DNA of 27,235 nt, from assembly GCA_002403905.1 (NCBI GenBank), contig DHIR01000217.1, positions 1-27,235 of the forward strand. Reading direction: 5' to 3'. Positions 24,873-27,235 of this stretch are shown one piece after another. Origin of the DNA: Mucilaginibacter sp. UBA4741 (GTDB lineage Bacteria > Bacteroidota > Bacteroidia > Sphingobacteriales > Sphingobacteriaceae). The notes under the pieces were generated by a model. The model had not been told where the DNA came from. It was given only the letters and a program-made list of their open reading frames with translations, and ran no database searches. The position numbers and the translations under genes are program-made. The first letter of the stretch is position 1. Every line of letters begins with the position of its first letter.

Positions 24873-26351
24873 TTAGTCTTCTTTAAGTGGACTGATCTTA
24901 ATTGATTTAAACTTCACGTTACCATGCTTGGCATAAAACCACAAAAAGCCGCCCTTTTGTTCGGGTACCCGGTTAACTATACAGCGTTTGCCGCCAACAG
25001 AAACGTCTATCAAATCGTCTTTCATAATAATATCTATCTTAACGGATTTGTCCAGCCCGTCAACTGCCCTTATCATAGTATTCCCCAACCAAACGGTTTT
25101 TTCAGTTGGCGAAAAGTTAAGGCGATAAGCACGATCGGCATCCTGGTCTGAGCGTAAATATAAACCATAATCGGCGGTTAATGTACCCGGATCAATTTCT
25201 AACTTTATACGACAATTTACAGGTACATTTTCCAGGTGAGCCGAACCTACGCCGCTAACCGTATTAATTACCAGGTCTTTCATCGCGTCAACTTTACTAT
25301 CAACATCGGTTTTAAAATTAAGGCTCAGCGGTGCGCCACTTTCGGGGATCATCTCCGCAGGAAATTTTGTTGACAACGTACCATCAAGCTCCTGGTTGAG
25401 TTCGCGGAATATCATGTTGCCGCCAAATCGTTCGCCCTCGTTATCACGGTTTTGGTTTCGGCTGGGTATCCACGCGCCTTCTATCCTGCGTCCGTTTTTG
25501 AAGGCCGCCGTTTTAGCCACGTTTGTCCACGACTCGTTAAGTGCCTGATATTTAGGCTCCTGCCATGGGCCGTATGGCTTACGCGATTGCACATAATAAG
25601 TATCAGTGTTATCCCCATAAACCAGGTAATACCAGCCGTTCCAGAAGAAATAATCAGAACACTCAGGTACCGAACCCTGACCGGTTAATACCGGGTCTAA
25701 TACGGTCCAGCTTTTTAAATCCTTTGATGTTAAATGCACCAGCGCGCCGCCTGCATGACGTAAGGTTGGGTTCTCTTTCGAACTGGAAACAAACAGGTGG
25801 AACTCGCCGGTTTTCTCATTGACAAAAACTTTAGGGTCCCTAAAATCGCGTTTGCTATAGCCCGGTGCCGAGGTATAAAACGGGTTTGGTTTTTGTTTAT
25901 CAAAGTGGATCCCGTCATTACTTATGGCATAGCTTAACTGTTCGTTTATCTTGCCATCACTAATTAATCGCGTAGCGTAAAAAGCATAATATTTGTTTTT
26001 ATAGTATACCACCGAACCTGTGCAGATCGATTTCTCCCAAGGCTCATCAATACCTAAAACTATGGGTTCCTGTTTCCAGGTTTTAAGGTCGGTAGTGGTG
26101 CTTAGCGCCCATTGGTGGCCGCCCAATCCGCCCAGGCTGGCATGGTGTGCGGAATCTAACAACCAGTACATAGAGAACACGCCACCCTTGTAAAAAGGCA
26201 TACAATCTCCCACAAATAAATTGCCTTTTGGCCGCCAGTATTGCAGGTTTTTGGTGCTTTGGATGGTGGGGTCATCTTTAACGCCTAGTTTTTGCGCTTT
26301 AAGGCCGATGCCTGCCAGAATAAAAGATAGTAGTAACAAGTATTTTTTCAT
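24873..26351 (-). CDS. GH32-like beta-propeller glycoside hydrolase, exported
   Basis: The 492-aa product has a signal peptide (LLLLSFILAGIGLKAQ), a five-bladed propeller and a C-terminal beta-sandwich (from about residue 370). GH32 enzymes release fructose from sucrose, inulin, levan or related sugars. The three acidic sites can be placed: D49 in GNLFVGDCMPFYKGG (nucleophile region, where classical members read WMNDPNG), R171-D172-P173, and E230 in PECSDYFFWNGWYYLVYG (acid/base). The first block is clearly non-classical. ATG 26351 is chosen because the signal peptide starts there; the frame stays open 37 codons upstream. It is the first gene of the module. Confidence 0.8.
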   Translation of the reverse strand: MKKYLLLLSFILAGIGLKAQKLGVKDDPTIQSTKNLQYWRPKGNLFVGDCMPFYKGGVFSMYWLLDSAHHASLGGLGGHQWALSTTTDLKTWKQEPIVLGIDEPWEKSICTGSVVYYKNKYYAFYATRLISDGKINEQLSYAISNDGIHFDKQKPNPFYTSAPGYSKRDFRDPKVFVNEKTGEFHLFVSSSKENPTLRHAGGALVHLTSKDLKSWTVLDPVLTGQGSVPECSDYFFWNGWYYLVYGDNTDTYYVQSRKPYGPWQEPKYQALNESWTNVAKTAAFKNGRRIEGAWIPSRNQNRDNEGERFGGNMIFRELNQELDGTLSTKFPAEMIPESGAPLSLNFKTDVDSKVDAMKDLVINTVSGVGSAHLENVPVNCRIKLEIDPGTLTADYGLYLRSDQDADRAYRLNFSPTEKTVWLGNTMIRAVDGLDKSVKIDIIMKDDLIDVSVGGKRCIVNRVPEQKGGFLWFYAKHGNVKFKSIKISPLKED

Positions 26352-26430
26352 GATGTTAATTTTCTGTTTCAGCGTTGAACCAGCCAGGCCGTGCGTTTCC
26401 CCGAATTTGCGCGAGTAAGCAATTACCCAA

Positions 26431-26473
26431 ATTGGGGTATTTTTATTGCCTAAAATACCCAAAATACCCCAAT
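26431..26473. promoter_or_regulatory. 13-bp inverted repeat, candidate operator of the carbohydrate operon
   Basis: ATTGGGGTATTTT (26431-26443) and its exact complement AAAATACCCCAAT (26461-26473), 17 bases apart; AAAATACCC also occurs as a direct repeat at 26452-26460 and 26461-26469, and ACCC-AAATT-GGGGT overlaps the left arm. It lies 80-122 bases upstream of the GH32-like start, a fitting place for a regulator site. Confidence 0.5.
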
Positions 26474-26703
26474 AATTTTATATTTCTGAAAAAAAGGATG
26501 TCTAAACCGGTGTTTTAGGCCATATAGCAGCTTTTTTTATTAAAGGCACAGCATTTGTCTACTACTGTACTATATTAAATACTAAACGAAACGCAATTTT
26601 ATCTTTAAATTAATAACCAACAGGCTTTTAACAGCAACTGTAAGTAAACCAAACATTTGCTATTAATATCCAGGGACTAATAAAAAACTTTAATTAAACA
26701 AAG

Positions 26704-26855
26704 ATGGCACGGGTATAATAATTTATGACCCTAATTCTGATGAGTTTTATACTGCTTATTGGAATAGTACAATAGGTAACGGTTGCTGGAATGGCGATAT
26801 GAATAATTATATTCCAAAGCCTACACATTGGCAGCAACTAACTAAAAAACATTAA
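26704..26855 (+). pseudogene. Broken DUF551-like reading frame
   Basis: A frame running 26694-26855 encodes about 53 codons with no start codon: DGTGIIIYDPNSDEFYTAYW, then GWNGDMNNYIPKPTHWQQL-like residues and a stop at 26853. The end PTHWQQL resembles the THWMPLP end of DUF551, a C-terminal domain common in phage and prophage proteins. An ATG at 26704 after a leader like that of the next gene (TTAATTAAACAAAG) lies one base out of frame and meets a stop after four codons. So it looks like a gene destroyed by a one-base shift or a deletion. It ends 11 bases before the lipoprotein gene. Confidence 0.5.
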
Positions 26856-26866
26856 ATTAAACAAAC

Positions 26867-27160
26867 ATGAAAAAACTATTAACACTAGCCTTATTAATCA
26901 GCAGCTTATCTATAAGCTGTAAAAAATCACAGGTTCAACCAGTTCAAGCTGATCAATCCGTAATATCAGATTCGATCCCGGTAATTTTTAAACTAGGTGA
27001 TGCGGTTAGATGGATCAGGATTGCAAATCCACATCCAAATGATAAAATGATTATAAAGGCATTGTATTATAACGATCCGTTAAAACCATCAACAGCAACG
27101 GTTTTAGATGGAACAGAGCATTTTACCATGCCAGTTAGCGAACTTGTTATTTGGAAATAA
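26867..27160 (+). CDS. Small lipoprotein of unknown function
   Basis: The 97-aa product has a lipoprotein signal (LLTLALLISSLSISCKK) with Cys18, so it is probably anchored in a membrane, facing the periplasm or outside. The mature part is a single small domain with VIFKLGDAVRWIRIANPHPN, then DKMIIKALYYNDPLKPS and a C-terminal FTMPVSELVIWK. I do not recognise a family. It has no partner gene on the right within the window, and on the left only a broken frame whose leader sequence is nearly the same as its own. No terminator is visible before the window ends. Confidence 0.7.
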   Translation: MKKLLTLALLISSLSISCKKSQVQPVQADQSVISDSIPVIFKLGDAVRWIRIANPHPNDKMIIKALYYNDPLKPSTATVLDGTEHFTMPVSELVIWK

Positions 27161-27235
27161 ACCAAAAAAGAAGCCGTGAAAAGAAAATTGAAATTTAGGG
27201 CGTTTGACCTAGTTTTTGTTGGTTTCGTTATCTTA

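Larger units (their letters stand above)
26352..26866. other. 515-bp gap between the GH32-like operon and the small lipoprotein gene
   Basis: AT-rich apart from about 26380-26420. It holds a 13-bp inverted repeat (26431-26473), an imperfect palindrome CTAAACCGGTGTTTTAG (about 26503-26519), a TATCTTTA -7-like box on + (26600-26607) without a -33 partner, and a broken reading frame (26704-26855). No intact gene of more than about 30 codons is seen. Confidence 0.7.

Noticed and set aside
26352..26462. 37-codon extension of the GH32-like protein
   Set aside because: It would bury the signal peptide behind a charged stretch and overlap the candidate operator.

Overview
The window looks like a Bacteroidota chromosome, most likely a Sphingobacteriaceae member (Mucilaginibacter/Pedobacter type). 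Support comes from a complete type IX secretion / gliding core (porW/sprE, gldK, gldL, gldM, gldN), TAnnTTTG-type -7 promoter boxes, the atpZ-I-B-E-F-H-A-G order without atpD/atpC, several TTG starts, and short dispersed hairpin repeats in the gaps. The genus is inference; the phylum is well supported.

Layout. 1-1363: purD on +. 1364-1546: a 35-bp repeat and its inverted copy flank a 42-bp perfect palindrome that serves as the convergent purD/atpG terminator. 1547-7321: an eight-gene ATP synthase operon on - (atpZ, atpI-like, atpB, E, F, H, A, G); the beta and epsilon genes are absent from the window. A 65-bp divergent gap separates it from 7387-12422 (+): the lipoprotein gene porW/sprE, overlapping by one base (TAATG) with a class A penicillin-binding protein gene. 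12423-12544 holds two kinds of dispersed repeat directly in front of uvrC (12545-14359, +). 14452-19251 (-) is the gldK-gldL-gldM-gldN operon. 19524-21277 (-) is a DUF4271 membrane protein gene followed by hemD. 21435-26351 (-) is a tight carbohydrate module: GH32-like enzyme, ROK sugar kinase, GH172 (DUF2961) enzyme, and a GDPD/PI-PLC-like phosphodiesterase. 26352-26866 is a 515-bp gap with a 13-bp inverted repeat and a broken DUF551-like reading frame, followed by a 97-aa lipoprotein gene (26867-27160, +).

How the genes fit. GldK/GldN form the periplasmic ring, GldL/GldM the proton-driven inner-membrane motor, and PorW an outer-membrane lipoprotein of the same machine. The ATP synthase next door uses the same proton gradient, and the PBP1A builds the peptidoglycan the machine must cross. 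In the carbohydrate module, GH172 and GH32 enzymes with signal peptides plus a cytoplasmic ROK kinase suggest breakdown of a fructose- or arabinofuranose-containing oligosaccharide and phosphorylation of the released sugar. This is the least standard part of the window and the best candidate for an undescribed pathway. I found no tRNA, rRNA, CRISPR array or complete insertion sequence.
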